The notes below the pieces were generated by a model that made no database searches, was not told where the DNA came from, and worked only from the letters and a program-made list of their open reading frames with translations. This document shows, in pieces, positions 10,915 to 20,598 of a DNA stretch of 64,000 bases (the stretch's first letter is position 1; the number at the start of each line of letters is the position of its first letter). The DNA is taken from assembly GCA_902571095.1 (NCBI GenBank), contig CACGAV010000002.1:22271-86270 (forward strand), given 5' to 3'. This DNA is from an uncultured Pelagibacteraceae bacterium (lineage in GTDB: Bacteria > Pseudomonadota > Alphaproteobacteria > Pelagibacterales > Pelagibacteraceae). Made by a program: the position numbers and the translations under genes.

Positions 10915-12480
10915 TTAAAATACTATAAACAAACCTATTACAATACCTAAAAATATTATAATTATATTGTTTCTCATATTCTTCATTTTTAACTCTTCAA
11001 ATTCAATATTTTTTCCATCGCCTGTGTAAAGGTTTAATTTTCCTTCCGCCAACATCTGAAGAGCTAAATGAGCTTTATCCATAATATCAGGTAAATCAGG
11101 TATTTTCTCAAAAATTTCTTTTGAAATTTCGAATGTTTTTTTAATTTTGTTCTCGGGTCCTTTCTCTTTTTTTATCCAATCTTCTAAAACAGGTTTTGAT
11201 ATTTCCCAAATATTTGCATCTGGATTAATTTTTCTTGCAACTCCCTCAACTGAAACCATAGTTTTCTGTAAAAGAATTAATTGTGTTTGTGTTTGCATAT
11301 TGAACTTTTCTGTAATATCAAATAATTGAGCCAATAAATTTCCACCTGAGATATCTTTTATTGCTTGGCCAAATATAGGTTCTCCAATTGATCTTAAAGC
11401 CTGAGCGAGCTCATCTTTTGATGTTTCTTTAGGCACCAAACCTGCCAAGAAGTGAACTTGAGCTACTTTATTATAGTCCCTTTCTACAAATCCAAGAAGA
11501 ATTTCTGCTAAATATTTTTTGTTATTTTTATCTAATCGACCCATAATACCAAAGTCTATAGGCATTAGATTACCAGAGGTATCAACAAAAAGATTTCCTT
11601 GATGTATGTCAGCGTGGAAAAAACCATCTCTTACTGCTTGTTTTAAAAAAAGTTGTATTAAATTTTTTGATAATTGCTTTAGATCAATATTAGCTTTTTT
11701 TAAACTATCCAGGTCTCTAATTGGAATAGCATTTATTTTATCTAAAGCCAGGACCTGTTTAGACGTATAGTTCCAATAAATCTTAGGCACTTTAATGTAT
11801 TTATCGTTCAAAGTATTTTCATAAAGTTCACTTGCTGCCGCAGCTTCAAATCTAAGGTCCATCTCAACATTTGTAATTTCTTTCAGCAGGAAAATAACTT
11901 CTATTAACTTAAGTCTTTTTGATTTTTTAAAAATATTTTCTATGATAAACGCTAAAAACATTAAAGCATCGAGTTCCTCATTAACAATTTTATGAATATT
12001 TGGTCGTAGAACCTTTATTGCAACTTCTTTTTCGCCCTGGTCAATTTTAATTTTTGCGAAATGTACTTGAGCTATTGATGCAGCTGCCACAGGATTTCCA
12101 AATGATATTAAACTATCATATAATTTCTTTCCGATTTCTTTTTTAACTATCTCTTGCGCCTCACGTGTATCAAAAGCTGGTAATTTATCTTGTAATTTCT
12201 CTAATTTAGTTGCGATTTCATTACCAATAATATCTGGACGTGTTGCTAAAAATTGGCCAAGTTTTATGAAAGTAGTTCCCATACCCTGAAGCGCATTACA
12301 TAGTTTGTCTCCAGAAGTTATATTAGAAACTGTCAATGTATTTTTGCTCCCTAAGGAAAAAATATAAAATAAAACCTTAAAGACTTTAGGTATTGGCTTA
12401 ATATCGTCTATTACTTTAACAGCCCCAGATACTGAAAACTTTCTAAGAATTTTAAATAAAATAATAATTTTCTTTATCAT
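10915..12480 (-). CDS. ubiB: Ubiquinone biosynthesis atypical kinase UbiB
   Basis: GTTFIKLGQFLATRPDIIG; FFHADIHQGNLFVD; PIDFGIMGR. Confidence 0.95.
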   Translation of the reverse strand: MIKKIIILFKILRKFSVSGAVKVIDDIKPIPKVFKVLFYIFSLGSKNTLTVSNITSGDKLCNALQGMGTTFIKLGQFLATRPDIIGNEIATKLEKLQDKLPAFDTREAQEIVKKEIGKKLYDSLISFGNPVAAASIAQVHFAKIKIDQGEKEVAIKVLRPNIHKIVNEELDALMFLAFIIENIFKKSKRLKLIEVIFLLKEITNVEMDLRFEAAAASELYENTLNDKYIKVPKIYWNYTSKQVLALDKINAIPIRDLDSLKKANIDLKQLSKNLIQLFLKQAVRDGFFHADIHQGNLFVDTSGNLMPIDFGIMGRLDKNNKKYLAEILLGFVERDYNKVAQVHFLAGLVPKETSKDELAQALRSIGEPIFGQAIKDISGGNLLAQLFDITEKFNMQTQTQLILLQKTMVSVEGVARKINPDANIWEISKPVLEDWIKKEKGPENKIKKTFEISKEIFEKIPDLPDIMDKAHLALQMLAEGKLNLYTGDGKNIEFEELKMKNMRNNIIIIFLGIVIGLFIVF

Positions 12481-12484
12481 GATC

Positions 12485-13189
12485 TTATATTTTCCATCCA
12501 GAATGTATTGCTACTATGCCCCCAGATAGATTTCGATATTCAACATTACTAAAACCATTGTTCTTGATAATTTCAGAAAAACTCTCTTGATCATAAAATT
12601 CATTTATTGTTCTAATTAAATATTCGTATGGTTCTGAGTTTCCAACTACATATTTTCCCAAAAATGGCAAAGATTTTGAGTAAAGTTTGTAAAATTTTCT
12701 TAAAATCTCATTATCTACTTTGGAGAATTCTAAACAAATAAATCTACCTCCTGTTTTTAAAACTCTATGAGCTTCTTTCATTGATTGATTTATATTTGAA
12801 AAATTTCGTACACCAAAACTAACTGAGTAAATATCGAAGGTTTCATTTTTGAATGGTAATTTTTCTGCAGATGATAAATACCAATCAATATTTTTAAAAC
12901 CCGAAAGTTTTTTTTTACCTTCCTCAAGCATTAATTTATTTGGTTCTACACACGAGACCTTTCCTTTTAAATTAGTTTGTATTAAAAAACTTTTAGCCAC
13001 ATCACCTGTGCCAGACGCTATATCAACCAAATGATCTTCTTGATTTGGGTTCATCCAACTAATAAGTTTTTTTTTCCATATTCGGTGAATTCCAAGTGAC
13101 ATCAAATCATTCATGATGTCATATTTGCTAAAAACACTATTAAAAACTTTAGTTGCTTTTTCAAATTTGGACTGTTTAATATTTGTCAT
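12485..13189 (-). CDS. ubiE: Ubiquinone/menaquinone methyltransferase
   Basis: VFNSVFSKYDIMNDLMSLGIHRIWK; LVDIASGTGDVAK; FGVRNFSN. Confidence 0.95.
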   Translation of the reverse strand: MTNIKQSKFEKATKVFNSVFSKYDIMNDLMSLGIHRIWKKKLISWMNPNQEDHLVDIASGTGDVAKSFLIQTNLKGKVSCVEPNKLMLEEGKKKLSGFKNIDWYLSSAEKLPFKNETFDIYSVSFGVRNFSNINQSMKEAHRVLKTGGRFICLEFSKVDNEILRKFYKLYSKSLPFLGKYVVGNSEPYEYLIRTINEFYDQESFSEIIKNNGFSNVEYRNLSGGIVAIHSGWKI

Positions 13190-13205
13190 TTTTTTAAATA
13201 GTTAT

Positions 13206-14075
13206 ATGCCAGAATTACCAGAAGTTGAAGTTGTTAGAAGATCGCTAGATAATCACATTACTGGCCTTGTAATTGATAAAGTTCGTGTTTTAAATAGAAA
13301 TTTGAGGTTCAAAATACCCAAAAATTTTAGCAAACTTTTAATAAATCAAAAAATAATGTCCATCCGACGCAAAGGTAAGTATCTCATAATTAAACTACAA
13401 AACAAAAAGTTAATCGTAATTCATTTAGGAATGACAGGAAAAATTATTATAAAATATATAAAATCTAACTCAACTCATTTAACCAGCTTTTATTATGACA
13501 ACAAACTATTAAAAAAACATAACCATTTTTTTATAAGATTAAATAAAACTGTAGATTTGATTTATAACGATATAAGAAAATTTGGTTTTATAAAAATACT
13601 AGGTTTTTCAAGGTTTGATTTTACAAAATATTTTTCCTCACTAGGTCCCGAACCATTGAGCAAAGCATTTAATAAAAGTTATTTATCTTCAAAATGCAAA
13701 CAAAGCAAAAAGAAGATTAAAAATTTCTTGATGGACCAAAAATATGTATCTGGTTTAGGCAATATTTACGTTAATGAAATTCTTTTTTATAGTTCAATTA
13801 ATCCTAGAAAATTATCTAATAAACTCTCTGGCGATCAAATCAATAAAATCGTTTTCAGCACAAAGAAAATACTCAAAAAAGCAATACAACTTGGTGGCTC
13901 TTCAATCAGAGATTTCAATACTGTATCCGGCAAGGAAGGATCTTTTCAGGAAAAATTTAGGGTTTATGATAGAGTTAAAAAATCGTGCTTTAAGCGAAAA
14001 TGCAAAGGAACTATAAAAAAAATATATATTAGCAATCGATCTACTTTTTTTTGTCCGAAATGTCAAAATAATTAA
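13206..14075 (+). CDS. mutM: Formamidopyrimidine-DNA glycosylase
   Basis: MPELPEVEVVRRSL N-terminus at internal ATG 13206; QKYVSGLGNIYVNEILF; C-terminal zinc finger CFKRKCKGT...FFCPKCQ. Confidence 0.96.
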   Translation: MPELPEVEVVRRSLDNHITGLVIDKVRVLNRNLRFKIPKNFSKLLINQKIMSIRRKGKYLIIKLQNKKLIVIHLGMTGKIIIKYIKSNSTHLTSFYYDNKLLKKHNHFFIRLNKTVDLIYNDIRKFGFIKILGFSRFDFTKYFSSLGPEPLSKAFNKSYLSSKCKQSKKKIKNFLMDQKYVSGLGNIYVNEILFYSSINPRKLSNKLSGDQINKIVFSTKKILKKAIQLGGSSIRDFNTVSGKEGSFQEKFRVYDRVKKSCFKRKCKGTIKKIYISNRSTFFCPKCQNN

Positions 14076-14116
14076 AGATTGACCCTAATATTTTCAGCAT
14101 ATATACGTTCCCAATA

Positions 14117-14383
14117 ATGCCAAATATAAAATCAGCTATAAGAAAAGTCAGAAGAGTAAAAAAACAATCTCTGGTTAACAAATCAAGGAAAAATAAATAC
14201 AAGCAGGCATTGAAAAAAATGGTGAAACTAATTGAAAAGAAAGATATTAAAGAGATAAATAAGTATTTCCCAAAATTTCAGTCAGACTTAATGAAGGTTG
14301 CAAAAACTGGCATTATTAAGAAAAAAAATATTTCTAGAAAAATTTCTAAAATTTCTAAAAAAATAAAAAAAATCAATAAATAG
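14117..14383 (+). CDS. rpsT: 30S ribosomal protein S20
   Basis: MPNIKSAIRKVRRVKKQSLVNKSRKNKYKQALKK. Confidence 0.93.
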   Translation: MPNIKSAIRKVRRVKKQSLVNKSRKNKYKQALKKMVKLIEKKDIKEINKYFPKFQSDLMKVAKTGIIKKKNISRKISKISKKIKKINK

Positions 14384-14602
14384 TTGTAAACAATCAAAAG
14401 TTGTCAAAAAAAAATTTAAATAAAAATTTTTAGAAAATTTTATTACTAAATCTTGAAAGTTAAAATTCGAGGTTGTAATTTTTTTTTTTCTCCTCAAGCG
14501 TTTATTATACAACCAAGATCGTTTTTTTTTTTTAATTTTGTAAATACACGTGGAATTTAAAAAAAAATAGTTATAAAAATATTTTTTTATTTTTAAAATC
14601 TC
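14384..14602. promoter_or_regulatory. AT-rich rpsT-dnaA intergenic region; dnaA promoter and possible origin-associated region
   Basis: 219 nt, very AT-rich, several long T tracts, GGTTGTA...TACAACC inverted repeat at 14471-14514; no clear consensus DnaA boxes. Confidence 0.3.
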
Positions 14603-15991
14603 ATGGAAAAAAACAACTTAAAAATTAATTCCCAAGCAATCCTAGAAGAAAAAATCTTAAATTGGAATTCAGTGCAACAATCTTTTGAAAAATCTTTTGG
14701 ATCGGAAATCTACACAAGTTGGTTAAAAAATATAAATTTATTAAGGGAATATAATGATCATGTAATACTTGGTGTAAAGACTAGATTTTTTAGGGACTGG
14801 ATAACCTCAAGATATGCGGACAAAATTCTAAGTGAATTAAAAAAACATAAAATTAGCATAAATAGGCTAGAGTTTAAAATTGAACCAGATGAAAGTGATA
14901 AAAAAACAGTATTTTCAAATACTACAGATAATAGAATAACAGATATTAAAGACTCTACTTTGAATTATAATCGTTTAAATCCTAATTTGAATTTTGAAAA
15001 TTTTATAGTCGGCAAAAGTAATAATTTAGGGTTTTTATCTGCAAAAAAAATATGTTTAGAACAATCTAGATATAACCCTCTTTTTCTCTATGGTGGAGTT
15101 GGATTAGGTAAGACTCATTTGTTAAATGCAATCGGTTTAAAACTTAAAGAGAACAATAAAGTAATGTTTATTTCAGCTGAAAGATTTATGTATCAATTTG
15201 TCAAATCTATAAAGAAAAATGAGATGGTAAATTTTAAGGATTTTTTTAGAAAAGCGAATGTTTTCATAATTGATGATATTCAATTTATAAGAGGTAAAGA
15301 AGCACTCCAGGAAGAATTTTTTCACACATTCAATTCTTTATTTGATCAGAGCTCTCAAATTATTATTTCCTCTGACAGGCCCCCTAACAAACTTGATAGA
15401 GTTCAAGAAAGAATAAAATCAAGATTATCAGGTGGTTTAGTTGTTGATATTGGAATACCAGATTACGAATTAAAAATTAAAATTCTAAGAAAAAAAATAT
15501 CTGATTATCAAAATTCTTTTAAAGAAAATCCAGAACTTCAAGAAGAAGTTATAAATTATATTGCAAAGTCAAGTAATTCAAACATTAGAGAACTCATTGG
15601 TATATTTAATAGGGTAGTTGCTTTTGGAAAAATGAGTAAAAAACCCCTAAACGTTGGAGAGTGTAAACTTATTCTTAAAGATATTCAAAACAGTAACAAA
15701 GTAATCAGTATTGATAAAATACAAACCGTAACCTCAAACTTTTATAGTATAAGTCTATCGGAAATGTTATCACCTAGACGATCAAGACCACTTGCTAGAC
15801 CAAGGCAAATAGCTATGTATCTTGCTAAAAAATTAACCTCAAGATCTTTACCAGAGATTGGAAGAAAATTTGCTAATAGGGACCATACTACTGTTATTCA
15901 TGCGGTAAAAACTGTAGATAAAATATCTCAAAATAATGAGGAAGTAAGAAAGAATATTGAGGAAATTAAATCATTAATTTTAAGCGATTAA
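14603..15991 (+). CDS. dnaA: Chromosomal replication initiator DnaA
   Basis: FLYGGVGLGKTHLLNAIG; IIDDIQFIRGKE; RDHTTVIHAVKTV. Confidence 0.98.
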   Translation: MEKNNLKINSQAILEEKILNWNSVQQSFEKSFGSEIYTSWLKNINLLREYNDHVILGVKTRFFRDWITSRYADKILSELKKHKISINRLEFKIEPDESDKKTVFSNTTDNRITDIKDSTLNYNRLNPNLNFENFIVGKSNNLGFLSAKKICLEQSRYNPLFLYGGVGLGKTHLLNAIGLKLKENNKVMFISAERFMYQFVKSIKKNEMVNFKDFFRKANVFIIDDIQFIRGKEALQEEFFHTFNSLFDQSSQIIISSDRPPNKLDRVQERIKSRLSGGLVVDIGIPDYELKIKILRKKISDYQNSFKENPELQEEVINYIAKSSNSNIRELIGIFNRVVAFGKMSKKPLNVGECKLILKDIQNSNKVISIDKIQTVTSNFYSISLSEMLSPRRSRPLARPRQIAMYLAKKLTSRSLPEIGRKFANRDHTTVIHAVKTVDKISQNNEEVRKNIEEIKSLILSD

Positions 15992-15992
15992 A

Positions 15993-17108
15993 ATGCAATT
16001 CCAAATCAAGCGCGATAAGTTACTCAAATCTCTTTCGGTAGCACACAGTATAATTGAAAGGAAAAATACTCTTCCAATTCTTGCCAATGTTTTAATGGAA
16101 GTTAAAAATAATACTCTAAGTATAGTAGCTACAGATTTAGATATTATATTTCGTGATGAAATATCCGAATTGTCAATTGATCAGGAAGGAAGCACAACAA
16201 CATCTGCAACAGTTCTATACGATCTTTTACGAAAAATTCCATCAAATATTGATATTTCTTTTAATTTGCAAAATGAAAATAAACTTAAAATTTTAGCAAA
16301 AAACTCAAAATTTAATCTTTTATGCCTTCCGGTAGATAACTTTCCAAATTTTGCAGAAGAAATAAAATCAAACCCATTTCAAATAGAAGCAAGCAAATTA
16401 TTAACACTTCTAAATAAAACAAAAATATCAATGTCTAACGATGATACCAGACACTATTTAAATGGAATTTTTATGCATATTACTGCTTCTAATAAAAACT
16501 CTTATCTGACAGGTGTGGCTACTGATACGCACAGACTGTCTTCAAGTAGTCTACCGGTAGATGACATAAAAAATTTTAAGCCATTTATACTACCAAAAAA
16601 AACAGTTTTTCAGTTATGTAATCTTCTACAAGACAGTAATGAAAAAGTTGAATTATTTACTGGCGAAAACAAGATACAATTTAAAATTGGAAACTCTAAA
16701 ATCATTTCTAAGGTTATTGATGGAAAGTTTCCAGAATATGAAAAAGTTGTACCTAAGAGCAATAATAAAATTTTAGATGTTAATGTTGAAGATTTTATTA
16801 ATTGTATTGAGAGAGTAATAACTGTTTCAATTGATAGAAAAGAAGGTGTGAAAGTTACCTTAGAAAAAGAAAATATACAGCTTTTTGTGAACAGTTCATC
16901 TTCAGGAGAAGGCAAGGAGACAATGCCTGCAAAATATAATTCTGAAAGTTTTACAATAAGTTTTAATGCAAGGTATTTATTAGACATCGCTTCTGAAATT
17001 GTGGACAAAAGATTGATAATGAATTTAAATGATGCTGTATCACCGGTTCTCATTCAAGATAATTCAGATAAACAGAGTTATTATGTAATAATGCCGATGA
17101 AAATTTAA
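15993..17108 (+). CDS. dnaN: DNA polymerase III beta clamp
   Basis: MQFQIKRDKLLKSLSVAHSIIERKNTLPILANVL; ATDTHRLS; YYVIMPMKI C-terminus. Confidence 0.97.
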   Translation: MQFQIKRDKLLKSLSVAHSIIERKNTLPILANVLMEVKNNTLSIVATDLDIIFRDEISELSIDQEGSTTTSATVLYDLLRKIPSNIDISFNLQNENKLKILAKNSKFNLLCLPVDNFPNFAEEIKSNPFQIEASKLLTLLNKTKISMSNDDTRHYLNGIFMHITASNKNSYLTGVATDTHRLSSSSLPVDDIKNFKPFILPKKTVFQLCNLLQDSNEKVELFTGENKIQFKIGNSKIISKVIDGKFPEYEKVVPKSNNKILDVNVEDFINCIERVITVSIDRKEGVKVTLEKENIQLFVNSSSSGEGKETMPAKYNSESFTISFNARYLLDIASEIVDKRLIMNLNDAVSPVLIQDNSDKQSYYVIMPMKI

Positions 17109-17122
17109 AATTTTTTCTTTTT

Positions 17123-17142
17123 ATAAAATAAAATTATTTTAT
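17123..17142. terminator. Perfect 9-bp-stem AT-only inverted repeat downstream of dnaN
   Basis: ATAAAATAA-AA-TTATTTTAT; weak by GC content. Confidence 0.3.
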
Positions 17143-17240
17143 CTTCTATTATCCTTACAGAGCAATGATAATACGCTCATCTTCACTGGAATGATTTTAT
17201 CTAATTGTAAAAAAATGATATACTTGATTTCTTTTTAAAA

Positions 17241-19310
17241 ATGACAACTACTCAAAAAAACTCAAATTTACAAAATTATAAAGCTGATTCCATCAAAGTG
17301 CTTAAGGGATTAGAGGCAGTTCGCAAAAGACCAGGCATGTATATTGGTGACACAGACGATGGGTCTGGACTGCACCACATGGTTTTCGAAGTGGTAGATA
17401 ACTCTATAGATGAAGCTATCGTTGGTTTCTGCAAAAATATAAGCGTTACAATTCATAAAGATAACTTTGTAACAGTAGAAGATGATGGTAGAGGTATTCC
17501 TGTTGATATCCATAAAGGTGAAAAAAAATCTGCTGCCGAGGTAATAATGACCCAGCTTCATGCAGGGGGAAAATTTGATCAAAACTCTTATAAAGTTTCC
17601 GGGGGTCTGCACGGTGTAGGTGTTTCTGTAGTAAACGCCTTATCTGAAAAACTTGAATTAACGATTTTTAGAGATGAAAAAGAGCATTCTATATCTTTCA
17701 AAAACGGCAAAGCTATTAATCCAATTAAAATTGTAAAAAAAACAAAGCAATCAGGTACAAAAATAAAGTTTCTTCCTTCAAAAGAAATTTTTTCAAACAT
17801 AAAATTCAGCATAGCAATTCTTCAAAAAAAAATGAGAGAATTAGCATTTTTAAACAAAGGTTTAAAAATTAATTTAATCGACGAAACTCATGCTAAGCAA
17901 AAAGTTTATGAGCACAAATATGACGGGGGAGTTAGTGAATTTGTAATTTTTTTAGATCAAAAAAAATCTTTATTAGAAAACAAAAATGAAAAAGCTACTT
18001 TTAAAAAACCAATATATTTGAAGGGTGAAAAAAAAGGGATAGTTGTAGAATGTTCGTTTCAATGGAATGCAGGATTTTCCGAAGAGGTTATGGCCTTTAC
18101 AAATAACATACACCAACGTGATGGAGGAACACATCTTTTAGGTTTCAGAAGTGGATTAACAAGAATTATAAATAAGTATGCGACAGAAAAAAATTTAAAT
18201 AAAAAAAATAAAGTAACTATTGGTGGTGAAGATATTAAAGAGGGATTGACTGCAATCTTATCCGTAAAAATGCCTGATCCAAAATTCTCTTCACAAACTA
18301 AAGATAAGCTAGTTTCGTCAGAGATTAGGAACATAGTTGAGTCAATCGTCACAGATAAAGTAACAGTTTGGTTTGATCAAAATCCATCTATTGTAAGAGT
18401 GATTTTAGAAAAAGTTTTACAAGCAGCAATAGCAAGGGATTTGGCCAGAAAAGCAAGAGATAGCGTTAGAAGAAAAGGAGCACTTGAGCTCTCAGGTCTT
18501 CCTGGAAAATTAGCTGATTGTCAAATTTCAAATATGGAAGGAACTGAATTATTTATTGTAGAGGGTGATTCAGCGGGAGGTTCGGCTAAACAAGGCAGGA
18601 AAAGAGAATATCAAGCAGTTCTTCCTTTAAGAGGAAAAATTTTAAATACATATGTCAATGAGAATAAAAAAAGAAATGGGGCTAACGGAAATAACGAGAA
18701 TAAGACTTTATCGAAAATGATGTCTTCAAATGAGATTGTAACTTTAATAAATGCACTTGGTACTGGATCAACAAATTTTAATATTGAGGATTTAAGATAT
18801 GAAAAAATTATTATAATGACCGATGCAGATGTAGATGGTTCTCACATAAGGACTTTATTATTAACTTTTTTTAATAATAAACCATTTAATGAGCTAATTG
18901 AAAAGGGTCACTTATATTTAGCCCAGCCACCTTTATTTAAAATTACGAGAGGAGCCAAGATTACGTATATTAAGAATGAAAAAGATTTGGAAAAATATAT
19001 TTTAAAATCAAAAGAAAATAACATTAAAAAATTAAAAAAAAATGATTTAGAAAAATTTATTAATGAAGAAAGACAAAAATTGAATATTCAAAGATTTAAA
19101 GGTTTAGGAGAAATGAACCCAGAAGAACTTTGGGAAACAACTCTTGATCCAGATAATAGGACATTGCTCAGAGTAGAATATTCCAAGGGCACAAAAGAAA
19201 AATCAAAAGAAGATCAAAATATTATAAAAATTCTAATGGGTGATGAAGTTGCTCCAAGAAAAGATTTTATTACTGAAAAAGCCTTAGAAGTAGAAAATTT
19301 AGATATTTAA
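17241..19310 (+). CDS. gyrB: DNA gyrase subunit B
   Basis: VRKRPGMYIGDTDDGSGLHHMVFEVVDNSIDEA; EGDSAGGSAKQGR; QRFKGLGEMNPEELWETT. Confidence 0.97.
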   Translation: MTTTQKNSNLQNYKADSIKVLKGLEAVRKRPGMYIGDTDDGSGLHHMVFEVVDNSIDEAIVGFCKNISVTIHKDNFVTVEDDGRGIPVDIHKGEKKSAAEVIMTQLHAGGKFDQNSYKVSGGLHGVGVSVVNALSEKLELTIFRDEKEHSISFKNGKAINPIKIVKKTKQSGTKIKFLPSKEIFSNIKFSIAILQKKMRELAFLNKGLKINLIDETHAKQKVYEHKYDGGVSEFVIFLDQKKSLLENKNEKATFKKPIYLKGEKKGIVVECSFQWNAGFSEEVMAFTNNIHQRDGGTHLLGFRSGLTRIINKYATEKNLNKKNKVTIGGEDIKEGLTAILSVKMPDPKFSSQTKDKLVSSEIRNIVESIVTDKVTVWFDQNPSIVRVILEKVLQAAIARDLARKARDSVRRKGALELSGLPGKLADCQISNMEGTELFIVEGDSAGGSAKQGRKREYQAVLPLRGKILNTYVNENKKRNGANGNNENKTLSKMMSSNEIVTLINALGTGSTNFNIEDLRYEKIIIMTDADVDGSHIRTLLLTFFNNKPFNELIEKGHLYLAQPPLFKITRGAKITYIKNEKDLEKYILKSKENNIKKLKKNDLEKFINEERQKLNIQRFKGLGEMNPEELWETTLDPDNRTLLRVEYSKGTKEKSKEDQNIIKILMGDEVAPRKDFITEKALEVENLDI

Positions 19311-19315
19311 ACTCA

Positions 19316-20593
19316 ATGAAATTATCAGATCTTCTTAAATATGAGGAGGATTTACGCTTAGAAAAAAAAACAGTTATTATTCTTCGTTGGATTGCTCTAA
19401 TAGGACAATTAATAACAATTTATTTAGTACACTTCTTATTTAATTTTCAACTTCCACTAATTTATTGCTCTTTAACAATCTTCTTCGGCGGTTTAACAAA
19501 TATCTTTATACAATTTAATTTTAAAAACAATCAACTAAACAATATAGAATCAACAATTCTTTTATTTTATGATGTGTTACAATTATCTGTTCTTTTATAT
19601 TTAACTGGTGGTGTAACAAATCCCTTTATAGTTTTTTTAATAGTACCAGCGATCGTTTCTTCAACTTTACTAAACCTTTCAAGTACAATTTTTTTATCAA
19701 TAATTACTGGAATTTCATTGATACTATTAACCTTTAATTACTATCCATTACCTCATCCGGGAGATTTACATTTTCATGTTCCAAATTATTATATTTACTC
19801 CGTACCTTCAGCTTTAATGATTGCTTTGATTTTTTTAAATTATTTTGGTTTTCGTTTTGGATATGAGGCAAGAAGAAGAGGAAATGCACTAAATAAACTT
19901 GAAAGTGTTTTGTCTAAGGAACAAGAACTAGACTCAATCGGTCATCAAGCTGCTGCAGCTGCCCATTCCTTAGGTACACCACTTTCGACTATAACCGTAA
20001 TAGCAAAAGAACTCAGGAAAGAAATAAAAGAAAATTCTAAATTTTCTGAGGATGTAGATACTCTGATAATCGAAGTAAAAAAATGTGGCGATATACTTAA
20101 AAAGTTATCGCGGAGAGAAATCGTTAGTGATGAATATGTCAAGAATGTAACAATGTATAATCTGCTTTATGAGATTACCGAGTCTTTCAAAGAAATTTCT
20201 AAAAAAGATATTATTTTAAATAAAAACAATTTAGCCGAAAGTATTCCAACAAAAAGGTCAGCCGAAATAACATATGGCTTAAGAAATTTTATAGGTAACG
20301 CTGTAAAATATTCTAAGTCAAAAGTTAATGTCGATTTAAAAACATATAATGATGAAATAAAAATAGAAATTTCTGACGATGGCCCAGGTTTTCCAGCTGA
20401 TATATTAAATATTATTGGGGAGCCCTATATTTCGACAAAATCAAAAAAATTAAAATTTAAGGCTGGTTTGGGTCTAGGGACTTTTATAGGCAAGACTCTA
20501 TTAGAAAGAAAAAAAGCTAAAATAGAATTTACCAACCTTAATAAATCTGGCGCGCAAGTTGAAATTTCTTGGAAAAAAAATGATCTGATTTAA
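19316..20593 (+). CDS. regB: Redox-sensing histidine kinase RegB/PrrB/ActS family
   Basis: TGGVTNPF quinone-binding heptad; AHSLGTPLSTI H-box; conserved KKCGDIL Cys; GLGLGTFIGKTLLER ATPase. Confidence 0.88.
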   Translation: MKLSDLLKYEEDLRLEKKTVIILRWIALIGQLITIYLVHFLFNFQLPLIYCSLTIFFGGLTNIFIQFNFKNNQLNNIESTILLFYDVLQLSVLLYLTGGVTNPFIVFLIVPAIVSSTLLNLSSTIFLSIITGISLILLTFNYYPLPHPGDLHFHVPNYYIYSVPSALMIALIFLNYFGFRFGYEARRRGNALNKLESVLSKEQELDSIGHQAAAAAHSLGTPLSTITVIAKELRKEIKENSKFSEDVDTLIIEVKKCGDILKKLSRREIVSDEYVKNVTMYNLLYEITESFKEISKKDIILNKNNLAESIPTKRSAEITYGLRNFIGNAVKYSKSKVNVDLKTYNDEIKIEISDDGPGFPADILNIIGEPYISTKSKKLKFKAGLGLGTFIGKTLLERKKAKIEFTNLNKSGAQVEISWKKNDLI

Positions 20594-20598
20594 ATTTT

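Noticed and set aside
9686-10918. Plus-strand ORFs 9686-10102, 10334-10519 and 10733-10918
   Set aside because: Antisense to coaBC; Phe/Leu-rich translation of the complementary lysine-rich strand.
13774-14016. Alternate-frame ORF inside mutM
   Set aside because: Same-strand shifted frame within a well-supported mutM.
14288-14512. Minus-strand ORF across rpsT end and the dnaA upstream region
   Set aside because: Mostly antisense to rpsT and AT-rich spacer; poly-Phe/Asn composition.
16610-17053. 147-aa minus-strand ORF in dnaN
   Set aside because: Antisense to dnaN with no independent coding evidence.
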